Assembly: GCA_003762875.1 (NCBI GenBank)
Contig: RIBL01000011.1
Span: forward strand, 42,294-106,293
Direction of reading: 5' to 3'
Origin: Muribaculaceae bacterium Isolate-110 (HZI)
Lineage (GTDB): Bacteria > Bacteroidota > Bacteroidia > Bacteroidales > Muribaculaceae
DNA length: 64,000 nt
Part shown: positions 1-9,274 of the stretch, piece after piece
Position numbering within the stretch: the first letter of the stretch is position 1
How the letters are laid out: every line of letters begins with the position of its first letter
Made by a program: the position numbers and the translations under genes
The notes under the pieces: model-generated
Databases searched by the model: none
What the model saw: the letters and a program-made list of their open reading frames with translations, nothing else
Told to the model about the DNA's origin: nothing

Positions 1-123
1 GTGGCCTATCAGGTAGGATTCAACAGTCCGCGCAATTTCAGCAAATATTTCCGCGACGAGTTTGGCATGTTGCCTTCCGCCTACCAGGAAACAAAGGAAC
101 AGGCAACAATCCGGTCACTTTAA
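1..123 (+). CDS. AraC-family / hybrid two-component regulator, C-terminal end only
   Basis: The window opens inside a gene; 40 codons remain before TAA. The peptide contains AYQVGFNSPRNFSKYFRDEFG followed by LPSAY, the second helix-turn-helix of an AraC-type DNA-binding domain, in the form usual at the C-terminus of Bacteroidales hybrid two-component systems. Such regulators sense oligosaccharides and switch on the adjacent polysaccharide utilisation genes. The position just upstream of three glycoside hydrolases on the same strand suggests it controls them. Whether it is a full hybrid sensor or a plain AraC protein cannot be told, because the rest lies outside the window. Confidence 0.85.
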   Translation: MAYQVGFNSPRNFSKYFRDEFGMLPSAYQETKEQATIRSL

Positions 124-203
124 GTTAACATTTGATACATATGACAAATCATTTGAATCACTGAGTGTCAACATATGCCAACGTCGCTGTCTGCGTAATT
201 TCG

Positions 204-211
204 TAACTTTG
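204..211 (+). promoter_or_regulatory. -7 promoter box for the GH31 gene
   Basis: TAACTTTG matches the Bacteroidota -7 consensus TAnnTTTG, 76 bases before the GH31 start. No convincing -33 box is seen. The surrounding 124-287 holds nothing else recognisable. Confidence 0.55.
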
Positions 212-287
212 TGAATGAAAACATAGCGAATCTAACAAACATCTGCGGACTGTCCTTCCGGGCATCCGCGTCATAAAAACTAACTCC

Positions 288-3176
288 ATGAAATTTCGAC
301 ATTTCTCGGCTTCCCTGTTGAGCGCGGCTCTGGCCATGGTCATGACCGGCTGCTCCGAAGGCAAGTACAGTAAGAACGACAACGGGATTACTGTCAATCT
401 CACCCCGGCGACGGAGAACGGTGTCCGCAAAGTGCGTCTGCAAGTGCTTGGCGACAAAATCATCCGCATATCGGCCACACCCGACAAGAAATTTGCCGAC
501 GACGGCAGCCTCGTGGTTGTGCCGCAGGAGAATAAAACACAATTTACCGTCGAGGAAGCCGACTCGGCTATCTCGGTCATCACCTCCGAAGTGCGGGCTA
601 CTGTCAGCCTCGCCTCGGGCGACGTCAAATTTTACGACAAGGATGGCCGGCTGATAGTATCGGAAGCCGACGGTGGCCGTGAGTTCTCGCCCATAGAGGT
701 CGAGGACACCAAAGGCTACACCGTGCGACAGGTATTCGAATCTCTGAGCGACGAGGAGGGCATCTACGGACTCGGACAGCATCAGAGCGACGAGTTCAAC
801 TACAAAGGACGTAACGAAGAACTTTTCCAATATAATACCAAGGTATCGGTGCCCTTCGTGGTGTCGACCGACAACTACGGCATCCTCTGGGACAGCTATT
901 CGCTGTGCCGCTTCGGCAACCCCGAGCCCTACCGCCAGCTCGGCCAGGTATTCAAGATTTATGACAAGGATGGCAAAGAAGGCGCGCTGACAGGCACCTA
1001 CACCCCCAAGGGGGCCGACACACCTCAGATAGTGCAGCGCGAGGACTCCATCTACTTCGAGCATCTCATACGCAAGGAGCTCAAACATGTGGTCAATCTC
1101 CCGCAGGATTTCAACTACTCCGGCAGCCATGTGGAGTATGAGGGCGACATCGAAGCCACCGAGTCGGGCGAATACAAGTTCAATCTCTACTACTCAGGCT
1201 ACATAACCGTGACCATCGACGGCAAGGAAGTAGTCCCCCAACGCTGGCGCACTGCCTGGAACCCCAACTCCTACAAATTCAGCGTCAACCTCGAAGCCGG
1301 ACAGCGTGTGCCCGTCAAGATCGAGTGGCAGCCCAACGGCTCCGTAGCCTACTGCGGTCTGCGCGCCTACTCGCCACGCAGCGACAAGGAGCAGATGCAG
1401 ATGAGCTGGTGGGGCGAAATGCAGTCGCAGATAGACTACTACTTTATATATGGCGACAACATGGACGACGTCATCAAGGGTTACCGCACTCTCACCGGCA
1501 AAGCCCCCATCATGGCCAAATGGGCGATGGGCTACTGGCAGAGCCGCGAAAAGTACAACACCCAGGAAGAGGTGCTCTCGACTCTCGCCGAATTTCGCCG
1601 TCGCAACATCCCCATCGACAACATCGTCATCGACTGGCTCCACTGGAAGGAAGATTCTTGGGGTAGCCACGAGTTTGACCGCGACCGTTTCCCCGACCCC
1701 AAAGGCATGGTCGACTCGATTCACGCCATGAACGGACGCGTAATGATTTCGGTATGGCCCAAATTCTACGTCACCACCGACCACTACAAGGAGTTTGACA
1801 AGAACGGCTGGATGTATAAGCTCCCCGTTCAGGACAGCATACGCGACTGGGTAGGCCCCGGCTATCTCAGCTCATTCTATGACGCCTACGACCCCGATGC
1901 CCGCAAACTCTTCTGGCACCAGATGGAGGAACACTACTATCCCCTCGGCATAGACGCCTGGTGGATGGACGCCTCCGAGCCCAACATTCGCGACTGCACC
2001 GACTTACAGTATCGCAAAGACCTTATCACACCCACTGCACTCGGCCCATCTACCAAATATTTCAATGCTTACGGTCTCATGAATGCTGAGGCCATCTATG
2101 ACGGACAGCGCGGCGTCGACCCCGACAAGCGCGTCTTCCTGCTGACCCGCTCGGGATTTGCCGGCCAGCAGCGTTACTCCACCGCCACATGGAGCGGTGA
2201 CATTGCCACCCGCTGGGAAGACATGAAAGCCCAGATTTCAGCCGGCCTCAACTTTGCGGCCTCAGGCATCCCCTACTGGACCCAGGACATAGGCGGATTC
2301 TGCGTCGAAGACCGTTATGTAGCCGCCGCTGCCGAAGCCGCCAAGACCGGCCGCGAGACTCCCGACATGAAAGAGTGGCGCGAACTCAACACACGCTGGT
2401 ATCAGTTTGGCGCGTTCTCGCCCCTCTTCCGTGCCCACGGCCAGTGGCCCTATCGCGAAATCTTCAACATCGCTCCCGAGTCACATCCCGCCTACAAGTC
2501 GGTGGTCTACTACACCAAACTGCGTTACGACCTCATGCCCTACATCTACTCGCTTGCCGGCATGACCCACTTCAAGGACTACACCATCATGCGTCCGCTC
2601 GTAATGGACTTCACAGCCGACAAGGCCACACGCAACATCGGCGACGAATACATGTTTGGTCCCGCCCTGCTCGTAGCTCCCGTCTACACCTACGGTGCCA
2701 CATCACGCGAGGTATACTTCCCCGCCGGTGCCACATGGTATGACTTCTACACCGGCAAAGCCGTCGACGGAGGACAGACTCTCAATGTTCCCGCTCCCTA
2801 TGAGCGCATACCTCTCTACGCCCGCTCCGGCTCCATCATTCCCTTCGGTCCCTCCATGCAGTGGAGTGCCGAAAAGTCAGCCGACATCATCGACCTCTAC
2901 GTCTATGCCGGCGAGAACGGTGAGTTCCTGCTCTATGAGGACGAAGGCCTGAACTACAACTACGAGAAAGGCCAGTACACCATCATTCCCATGCGTTGGG
3001 ACGATGCCAAGTCGACACTTGTCATCGGAGAGCGTCAGGGACGATTCCCCGGCATGCTCACCACACGTAAATTCAACATCGTGAAGGTATCGAAAGACAA
3101 GCCTCGCGGCTTTGACCGTGCCAACAAGGGCGTGACAGTAGCCTACAACGGCTCAGCCAAGAGCGTTAAATTATAA
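288..3176 (+). CDS. GH31 alpha-xylosidase-like lipoprotein with PA14 insert
   Basis: 962 residues. The N-terminus is a lipoprotein signal with the lipobox cysteine at residue 22 (MVMTGC), so the enzyme is probably membrane-anchored. An N-terminal GH31 beta domain is followed by a PA14-like insert (about residues 235-365, GDIEATESGEYKF), then the catalytic barrel. WWMDASEPN carries the predicted nucleophile Asp561, and WSGD the acid/base Asp638. The PA14 insert is a known feature of xyloglucan-active GH31 alpha-xylosidases of Bacteroides and Cellvibrio. With GH2 and GH3 directly downstream, I infer removal of alpha-xylose from xyloglucan oligosaccharides; alpha-glucosidase activity is the main alternative. 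Its stop is 7 bases before the next start, so the two genes are probably co-transcribed. Confidence 0.9.
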   Translation: MKFRHFSASLLSAALAMVMTGCSEGKYSKNDNGITVNLTPATENGVRKVRLQVLGDKIIRISATPDKKFADDGSLVVVPQENKTQFTVEEADSAISVITSEVRATVSLASGDVKFYDKDGRLIVSEADGGREFSPIEVEDTKGYTVRQVFESLSDEEGIYGLGQHQSDEFNYKGRNEELFQYNTKVSVPFVVSTDNYGILWDSYSLCRFGNPEPYRQLGQVFKIYDKDGKEGALTGTYTPKGADTPQIVQREDSIYFEHLIRKELKHVVNLPQDFNYSGSHVEYEGDIEATESGEYKFNLYYSGYITVTIDGKEVVPQRWRTAWNPNSYKFSVNLEAGQRVPVKIEWQPNGSVAYCGLRAYSPRSDKEQMQMSWWGEMQSQIDYYFIYGDNMDDVIKGYRTLTGKAPIMAKWAMGYWQSREKYNTQEEVLSTLAEFRRRNIPIDNIVIDWLHWKEDSWGSHEFDRDRFPDPKGMVDSIHAMNGRVMISVWPKFYVTTDHYKEFDKNGWMYKLPVQDSIRDWVGPGYLSSFYDAYDPDARKLFWHQMEEHYYPLGIDAWWMDASEPNIRDCTDLQYRKDLITPTALGPSTKYFNAYGLMNAEAIYDGQRGVDPDKRVFLLTRSGFAGQQRYSTATWSGDIATRWEDMKAQISAGLNFAASGIPYWTQDIGGFCVEDRYVAAAAEAAKTGRETPDMKEWRELNTRWYQFGAFSPLFRAHGQWPYREIFNIAPESHPAYKSVVYYTKLRYDLMPYIYSLAGMTHFKDYTIMRPLVMDFTADKATRNIGDEYMFGPALLVAPVYTYGATSREVYFPAGATWYDFYTGKAVDGGQTLNVPAPYERIPLYARSGSIIPFGPSMQWSAEKSADIIDLYVYAGENGEFLLYEDEGLNYNYEKGQYTIIPMRWDDAKSTLVIGERQGRFPGMLTTRKFNIVKVSKDKPRGFDRANKGVTVAYNGSAKSVKL

Positions 3177-3183
3177 TTACTAA

Positions 3184-5742
3184 TTGATCAACAGGGTGCT
3201 TTCTAAGGTAATTTATTTAAAAGTGGCATGTCTCGCCCTCATGGGCGTGGCTGCCACTTTCTTCACATACGCGCGCGACCCGCGCTCAGAGTCGTTTAAC
3301 GACGGATGGAAGTTCATGCTTGCCGACTCGGCTCACTATAAGGACTCCTCCTATGACGACTCTCACTGGCGCAGCCTCTCACTACCCCACGACTGGGCTA
3401 TTGAGGGAGATTTTTCCGAGTCAAACCCCTCCGGCACCGGCGGCGGAGCACTCCCGGGCGGCGTGGGATGGTATCGCAAGACGTTCTCTCTTAACGATAT
3501 CCAGAAACGTAACAATCTGATGATTGATTTTGACGGTGCCTACATGAACTCGACCGTCTACATCAACGGACACAAACTCGGCACACGCCCCTACGGCTAC
3601 GCTCCGTTCAGCTATGACCTCACCCCGTGGCTCGACCGTGACGACGACAACGTCATAGCCGTGCGCGTCGACAATGCCGAGCAGCCCAACTCCCGCTGGT
3701 ATTCCGGCTGCGGCATCTATCGCAACGTGTGGCTCCGCTCTCACGGCGACATCCACATCCCTCTCTGGGGACAGCACGTCGTGACAGCCGTCACCGACTC
3801 TCTGGCCACCATCGACATCACCACCCAACTGGTGAGCCACACACGCGATACACGCAAAGTGCAGGTCTACTCAGCTCTTCTTGGCAGCGGCAAAATACTG
3901 ACCAAGACCGAGCCGCTGGCTGTCACTCTCACCCGCAAAAAGCCAGAAGTGACACTCAACTCCACCCTCGACATCGACAATCCCCATCTATGGAGCACCG
4001 ATGACCCCTATCTCTATAAAATCGTCACATTTGTCCAGGACGCCAAGACCGGACAGATGATTGACTTCTACGAGATCAACACCGGACTCCGCTACTTTAA
4101 TTTCGACGCAAAAAAAGGGTTTTCACTCAACGGCCGTCCGATGAAAATCAACGGCGTGTGCATGCACCACGATCTCGGCGCGCTCGGCGCGGCTGTCAAC
4201 ACCCGCGCACTCGAGCGTCAGCTCGAAATACTCAAGGAGATGGGTGCCAACGCCTATCGGGCCTCCCACAATCCACCCGCCCCCGAAGTGCTCGACCTGT
4301 GTGACAGCATGGGCATACTCGTCATGGACGAGTCCTTCGACATGTGGCGCAAGAAGAAAACCTCTCACGACTACTCGCGCTATTTCGACCAATGGCACGA
4401 GCGCGACCTCTCCGATCTTATACGCCGCGACCGCAACCACCCCTCGGTAATCATCAACAGCATCGGCAACGAAGTACTCGAGCAGTGGAACGATGCCAGT
4501 GCCGACACTCTCTCGCTCGAGGAGGCCAACCTGATACTCAACTTCGGCCACGGCAAGGACAAACTTGCGGCCGCAGGCGACGAAATGAGCGTCAACTCCA
4601 TGCTCACACGCAAACTGGCCGACATGACCCGCAGTCTCGACCCTACCCGCCCCATCACTGCCGGATGCAACGAGCCCGATCCGGGCAATCACCTCTTTCG
4701 CTCGGGCGCACTCGACCTTATCGGCTACAATTATCACGACGACTGGTTTGACTCGGTGCCGAAATGGTTTCCCGGCAAACCGTTCATCATCACCGAGAGT
4801 GTCTCCGGACTGATGACACGCGGCTATTACCGCATGCCCTCCGACTCGATGTATATATGGCCCGTGCGCTGGGAGATACCCTTCTACGACGAGTCATTCT
4901 CATGCTCCTCCTACGATAACTGCCACGTGCCCTGGGGCAACACCCACGAGGGCACCATGCGCCACGTGCAGGAGAATGACTTCATCTCGGGCCAGTTTGT
5001 ATGGACAGGCTTCGACTATCTCGGCGAGCCCACCCCCTTCGGATGGCCCGCGCGCAGTTCCTATTTCGGCATAGTCGACCTGGCCGGCATCCCCAAGGAC
5101 ATATATTATATGTATAAGTCGCAATGGCGTCCCGACACACCGGTGTTACACCTCTTCCCCCACTGGAACTGGGAGCCGGGTCAGACCGTAGACATGTGGG
5201 CCTATTACAACAATGCCGATGAAGTGGAGCTCTATCTCAACGGTGAGTCGCAGGGCGTCCGCTCACTCGAGCCGGGCAAATATCATGTGTCGTGGCGTCT
5301 ACCCTTCGAGCCCGGCACACTCCGCGCCGTGAGCCGGAAGGACGGACGCATGGTGGCCGAAAAAATCATACGCACAGCCGGCGAGCCTTACGCCATACGC
5401 CTCACCCCCGACCGCACCATGATTACAGCCGACGGCAAAGACCTCAGCTATGTGCTCGTAGAGATTGTCGACCACCTCGGCAACCTCTGCCCGCTGGCCG
5501 ACAATCAGGTGACGTTTGATGTCAGCGGCGCGGGCTTCAACGCCGGTGTCGACAACGGCTCGCCTACGTCGCTCGAACGCTTCAAGGACAACAAGCGCAA
5601 GGCCTTCTATGGTAAAGCCATGCTCATCGTGCAGAGCGACGGCTCCGAAGGCCCCGTCACCGTCACAGCCACATCGCCCTCTCTTCGCCCCGCCACCACG
5701 GTGATCAACGCCAACTATAACAATAGTATAAGGATTATATAA
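3184..5742 (+). CDS. GH2 beta-galactosidase, secreted
   Basis: 852 residues from a TTG start 7 bases after the GH31 stop; GTG at 3196 is an equally plausible start, and both leave a hydrophobic signal peptide ending near TYARDP. Domain order is the classic GH2 one: sugar-binding jelly roll (NDGWKF, LPHDWAIEGDF), immunoglobulin-like domain, TIM barrel, then extra C-terminal beta domains (about 640-852, including a DUF4982-like part). The acid/base Glu430 sits in SIGNEVLEQW and the nucleophile Glu538 in FIITESVSG. It would remove beta-galactosyl caps from oligosaccharides; in this cluster, probably galactosylated xyloglucan side chains. Other GH2 activities cannot be excluded from sequence alone. 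Confidence 0.9.
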   Translation: MINRVLSKVIYLKVACLALMGVAATFFTYARDPRSESFNDGWKFMLADSAHYKDSSYDDSHWRSLSLPHDWAIEGDFSESNPSGTGGGALPGGVGWYRKTFSLNDIQKRNNLMIDFDGAYMNSTVYINGHKLGTRPYGYAPFSYDLTPWLDRDDDNVIAVRVDNAEQPNSRWYSGCGIYRNVWLRSHGDIHIPLWGQHVVTAVTDSLATIDITTQLVSHTRDTRKVQVYSALLGSGKILTKTEPLAVTLTRKKPEVTLNSTLDIDNPHLWSTDDPYLYKIVTFVQDAKTGQMIDFYEINTGLRYFNFDAKKGFSLNGRPMKINGVCMHHDLGALGAAVNTRALERQLEILKEMGANAYRASHNPPAPEVLDLCDSMGILVMDESFDMWRKKKTSHDYSRYFDQWHERDLSDLIRRDRNHPSVIINSIGNEVLEQWNDASADTLSLEEANLILNFGHGKDKLAAAGDEMSVNSMLTRKLADMTRSLDPTRPITAGCNEPDPGNHLFRSGALDLIGYNYHDDWFDSVPKWFPGKPFIITESVSGLMTRGYYRMPSDSMYIWPVRWEIPFYDESFSCSSYDNCHVPWGNTHEGTMRHVQENDFISGQFVWTGFDYLGEPTPFGWPARSSYFGIVDLAGIPKDIYYMYKSQWRPDTPVLHLFPHWNWEPGQTVDMWAYYNNADEVELYLNGESQGVRSLEPGKYHVSWRLPFEPGTLRAVSRKDGRMVAEKIIRTAGEPYAIRLTPDRTMITADGKDLSYVLVEIVDHLGNLCPLADNQVTFDVSGAGFNAGVDNGSPTSLERFKDNKRKAFYGKAMLIVQSDGSEGPVTVTATSPSLRPATTVINANYNNSIRII

Positions 5743-5767
5743 TACCTTTGGGAAAATTTTTGTCGAT

Positions 5768-7987
5768 ATGAAACACTATACATTGCCAATACTGGCTTTC
5801 ATGATGTCGCTCTCGTCTGTATCACAGGCCGAAGTGCTGGTCTATCAGGACGAGTCGCGCCCCATTGAAGAGCGTGTCGAAGACGCGCTCAAGCGTATGA
5901 CCCTCCGCGAGAAAGTGGCCATGTGTCACGCCGAGGGCAAATTTGCCTCGGCCGGTGTGCCGCGTCTCGGCATCCCCGACCTCTGGATGAGCGACGGCCC
6001 CCACGGCGTGCGTGCCGAAATCAACTGGAACGACTGGGGCTACTCCTGTCGCACCAACGACTCCATCACCGCCTTTCCGGCCCTCACGGCATTGGCCGCC
6101 ACATGGAATCCCTCTCTCTCGGGACTCTACGGCAACGCCTTGGCCGAAGAGGCTCTCTATCGCGAGAAAGACGTGATGCTCGGCCCGGGCGTCAACATCT
6201 ACCGCACCCCGCTCAACGGCCGTAACTTCGAGTATATGGGCGAAGACCCCTATCTGGCAGGCGTGCTCGTCGTGCCCTATATCCGCGAGATGCAGAAAAA
6301 CGGTGTCGCCGCCTGTGTAAAGCACTACGCGCTCAACAACCAGGAGCAGTGGCGTGGCCACATCGACGTCAATCTCAGCGACCGCGCCCTCTACGAGATA
6401 TATCTCCCTGCGTTCAAAAAAGCTGTCAAGGAAGGCAAGGCATGGAGCATAATGGGTGCCTACAACAAGGTGCGCGGCCAGCATGCCTGTCACAACGAAC
6501 TCATCCTCAACAAGATTCTCAAGGACGACTGGCAGTTTGACGGAGTGGTCATCACCGACTGGGGCGGTGCGCACGACACACGCGAGGCCGCACTCTACGG
6601 TCTTGACCTCGAGATGGGCTCCTACACCAACGGCCTGACCTCGGAAAGCGAGTTTACCACCGACGACTATTATCTTGCCAACCCTTATCTCGCCATGCTC
6701 GAGAAAGGCGAAGTGCCCGTGTCGGGACTCGACGACAAGGTGCGCCGTCTGCTGCGCCTTAATTTTCGCACGGCCGCCAACCGTCAGAAACCCTATGGCT
6801 CCGTAGCCACTCCCGAACACTATGCCGTGGCCGAGGAGATTGGCAACGAAGGTATCGTACTGCTTAAAAACGCTCCCGTAGCCAAAAAGCAGCCCGCCCT
6901 GCTCCCCATCGACGCCGACCGCTATGGCAAGATACTTGTTGTTGGCGAGAATGCCACCCGCAACCTCATGGCCGGAGGCGGCTCGTCGGAACTCAAGCCT
7001 AAGGATATCGTAACTCCGCTCGACGGACTCAGAAACCTCTACGGCGACAAAATCGAGTACACCCAAGGCTACATGTCGGGCCGCCCGATGTATGGCCACG
7101 CCGATGTAATCTCCCCCGAGGTCACCGACTCGCTCCGCGCCAAGGCCGTAGAGATGGCCCGCGAAGCCGGACTCGTGATATTTGTCGGCGGACTCAATAA
7201 AAACCATTTCCAGGACTGCGAGGGCGGCGACCGTCAGGAATACGGACTCCCCTTCGGACAGCCCGCCCTTATCGATGAACTTGCGGCCGTCAATCCCAAT
7301 CTCGTGGTTGTGCTCCTGAGCGGCAATGCCGTCGAGATGCCGTGGGAGAAAAAAGTGCCTGCCATTGTCCAGGGCTGGTATCTCGGCTCAATGGCCGGCA
7401 AGTCGATAGCCAACGTGCTCTCGGGTAAGGTAAACCCCTCGGGCAAGCTCCCCTTCTCCTTCCCTGCCCGTCTCGAGGACAACGGCGCGCATCATTTCGG
7501 GGCCATTTCCTATCCCGGCGACTCCATCAGGCAGGAATATCTTGAGGATGTGCTCGTGGGCTACCGCTGGCACGACACCAAGAAAATCCCGGCCCTCTAT
7601 CCGTTTGGCCACGGCCTGAGCTACACCTCATTCACCTACGGCAAGCCTGTCGCCTCGGCCAAGACCATCGGCGAGGGCGAGACTCTCACCATCACAATCC
7701 CCGTTAAAAACACCGGCAGCCGCGAGGGCAAGGAGACTGTCCAGCTCTACATCGGCGACGACGAAGCCTCGGTGCTTCGCCCAGTCAAGGAACTCAAGGG
7801 TTTTGACAAAATCAACCTCGCCCCCGGAGCCGAGCAGACGGTGACCTTTACCGTAACAGGCGATGATCTCAAGTTTTACGACCCCACCTCATCGTCATGG
7901 ATTGCCGAGCCGGGCCGATTCAAAGCCTACATAGGCTCATCCTCGACCGACATCCGCGCCACCATAACGTTTGAACTGAAAAAGTAG
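5768..7987 (+). CDS. GH3 beta-glucosidase, secreted
   Basis: 739 residues with a cleavable signal peptide (ends near SVSQAEV). The GH3 N-terminal barrel contains GVVITDWGGAH with the predicted nucleophile Asp264, and the KHYALNNQE motif is also present. An alpha/beta sandwich domain (about 370-590) and a C-terminal fibronectin III-like domain follow. It is expected to release glucose from the non-reducing end of beta-glucans, completing the job of the GH31 and GH2 enzymes upstream. The gap to the GH2 gene is 25 bases, so the three form one operon. It ends before a long inverted repeat that probably terminates the transcript. Confidence 0.9.
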   Translation: MKHYTLPILAFMMSLSSVSQAEVLVYQDESRPIEERVEDALKRMTLREKVAMCHAEGKFASAGVPRLGIPDLWMSDGPHGVRAEINWNDWGYSCRTNDSITAFPALTALAATWNPSLSGLYGNALAEEALYREKDVMLGPGVNIYRTPLNGRNFEYMGEDPYLAGVLVVPYIREMQKNGVAACVKHYALNNQEQWRGHIDVNLSDRALYEIYLPAFKKAVKEGKAWSIMGAYNKVRGQHACHNELILNKILKDDWQFDGVVITDWGGAHDTREAALYGLDLEMGSYTNGLTSESEFTTDDYYLANPYLAMLEKGEVPVSGLDDKVRRLLRLNFRTAANRQKPYGSVATPEHYAVAEEIGNEGIVLLKNAPVAKKQPALLPIDADRYGKILVVGENATRNLMAGGGSSELKPKDIVTPLDGLRNLYGDKIEYTQGYMSGRPMYGHADVISPEVTDSLRAKAVEMAREAGLVIFVGGLNKNHFQDCEGGDRQEYGLPFGQPALIDELAAVNPNLVVVLLSGNAVEMPWEKKVPAIVQGWYLGSMAGKSIANVLSGKVNPSGKLPFSFPARLEDNGAHHFGAISYPGDSIRQEYLEDVLVGYRWHDTKKIPALYPFGHGLSYTSFTYGKPVASAKTIGEGETLTITIPVKNTGSREGKETVQLYIGDDEASVLRPVKELKGFDKINLAPGAEQTVTFTVTGDDLKFYDPTSSSWIAEPGRFKAYIGSSSTDIRATITFELKK

Positions 7988-8014
7988 ACATAAACGCGTC
8001 TCACACGCGCTGAC

Positions 8015-8115
8015 GACAAAAGTCCCAAGAGAGACATTAAGTTTTAACAGGTTGCATAAACATCTGAGTAGCAACCGATGCGTAAAAAACTTTTGTCTCT
8101 TTCGGGACTTTTGTC
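8015..8115. terminator. Long imperfect inverted repeat after the GH3 gene
   Basis: The outer arms begin GACAAAAGTCCC and end GGGACTTTTGTC, with several mismatches inward. A perfect inner stem GGTTGC/GCAACC closes the loop. It separates the glycosidase operon from the porin gene. The wording (GACAAAAGT...) resembles the larger repeats at 23.6, 39.6 and 58.2 kb. Confidence 0.65.
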
Positions 8116-8170
8116 TTTTAGTATCACAAAATTTTCGTCCCTTTTATACAAAAATATGTGAAATTTGCCA

Positions 8171-8178
8171 TATCTTTG
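8171..8178 (+). promoter_or_regulatory. -7 promoter box for the porin-like gene
   Basis: TATCTTTG matches TAnnTTTG and lies 26 bases before the start codon at 8205. No clear -33 element. Confidence 0.5.
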
Positions 8179-8204
8179 CCTTACCTTAAATTATACCAAT
8201 CATC

Positions 8205-9227
8205 ATGAGAAAAATATTCCTTGCCCTATGTGCGGCCACCGCAGTGTATGCACATGCCGACGAGCCGGCCACCAACACCCTTCTGAAATTTCAGGCCGAA
8301 GCTCGCCTCGACTATCAGCGCGACTGGAATGACGGAAAGACAGTCAAAGACAACTCCGGATTTGAAGGCAAATACATCAACATCCAAGCCGACGGCAACA
8401 TCACCAACGCTTTGAGCTACTCATGGAGACAACGGCTCAACAAGCCCCACAAGGACGCTTCGTTTTTTGACGCCACCGACTGGATATACCTCAACTATGA
8501 TTTAGGCCGCTGGTCGGTGGCCGGAGGCAAGCAGGTAGTGGCCATCGGCGGATGGGAATATGACCGCGCGCCGATTGACCTCTACGGATGCTCGGTGTTC
8601 TGGAACAACATCCCCTGCTACCAAATCGGAGCGTCAGTCAGCTTCCGGCCGTCGGCATCCGACCGTCTCACGTTCCAGTTTTGCGAAAGCCCCTTCTTCA
8701 CCCCCTCCGACCGCGACATGTATGCCTACAACCTCATGTGGAACGGCTCCCACGGCATATACAGCTCCATATGGTCGGCCAACCTCATCGAATATGCTCC
8801 CGGACATTACATCAGTTATCTCGCTCTCGGCAATAAATTCTCATTCGGACGCCTCTCGCTCGAGCTCGACCTAATGAACCGCGCCTCGTCGGGCCAGACA
8901 TTCCTGCTGCGCGACATGTCGGTGATGGGCGAGATTGCCTACACTCCCTCTCAGCGATGGAAAGTATTCGGCAAGATGACCTATGACGTCAACAACACCC
9001 GCTCGGACGCCGACCTCTGCGTAGCTCCGGGCACCGAACTGAAGATGGCCGGTGCCGGTGTCGAATATTTCCCCCTGGCCGACAAGCGCAGCACCCTGCG
9101 AGTGCACGCCAACGTGTTTTACTCATGGGGTAAAAACGCCAACTCGGCCGACGTGATGCAAAACAAGACCACACTCGTGGACGTCGGCGTGAAGTGGAAC
9201 ATGAACCTCCTCTCGTTCAAACGATAA
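8205..9227 (+). CDS. Porin-like outer-membrane beta-barrel protein
   Basis: 340 residues with a signal peptide (cleavage near YAHADEP). The mature protein is rich in alternating aromatic/polar stretches (WRQRLNK, DWIYLNYDLGRWSVAGGKQ, YSSIWSANLIEYAP) typical of amphipathic beta strands and ends in a short strand as barrels do. It resembles phosphate-selective porin O/P-type proteins common in Bacteroidales. The substrate is unknown. The next gene, 47 bases downstream on the same strand, encodes an inner-membrane protein, so the two might form a transport route across both membranes; that link is inference. Confidence 0.65.
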   Translation: MRKIFLALCAATAVYAHADEPATNTLLKFQAEARLDYQRDWNDGKTVKDNSGFEGKYINIQADGNITNALSYSWRQRLNKPHKDASFFDATDWIYLNYDLGRWSVAGGKQVVAIGGWEYDRAPIDLYGCSVFWNNIPCYQIGASVSFRPSASDRLTFQFCESPFFTPSDRDMYAYNLMWNGSHGIYSSIWSANLIEYAPGHYISYLALGNKFSFGRLSLELDLMNRASSGQTFLLRDMSVMGEIAYTPSQRWKVFGKMTYDVNNTRSDADLCVAPGTELKMAGAGVEYFPLADKRSTLRVHANVFYSWGKNANSADVMQNKTTLVDVGVKWNMNLLSFKR

Positions 9228-9274
9228 TCCTCCCCCCGCCATCTGAATCCTTACCTCCATACCATCCAATCACA

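Noticed and set aside
5822..7207. 461-codon antisense frame opposite the GH3 gene
   Set aside because: Same reason: a shadow of a GC-biased gene with an intact catalytic motif on the other strand.
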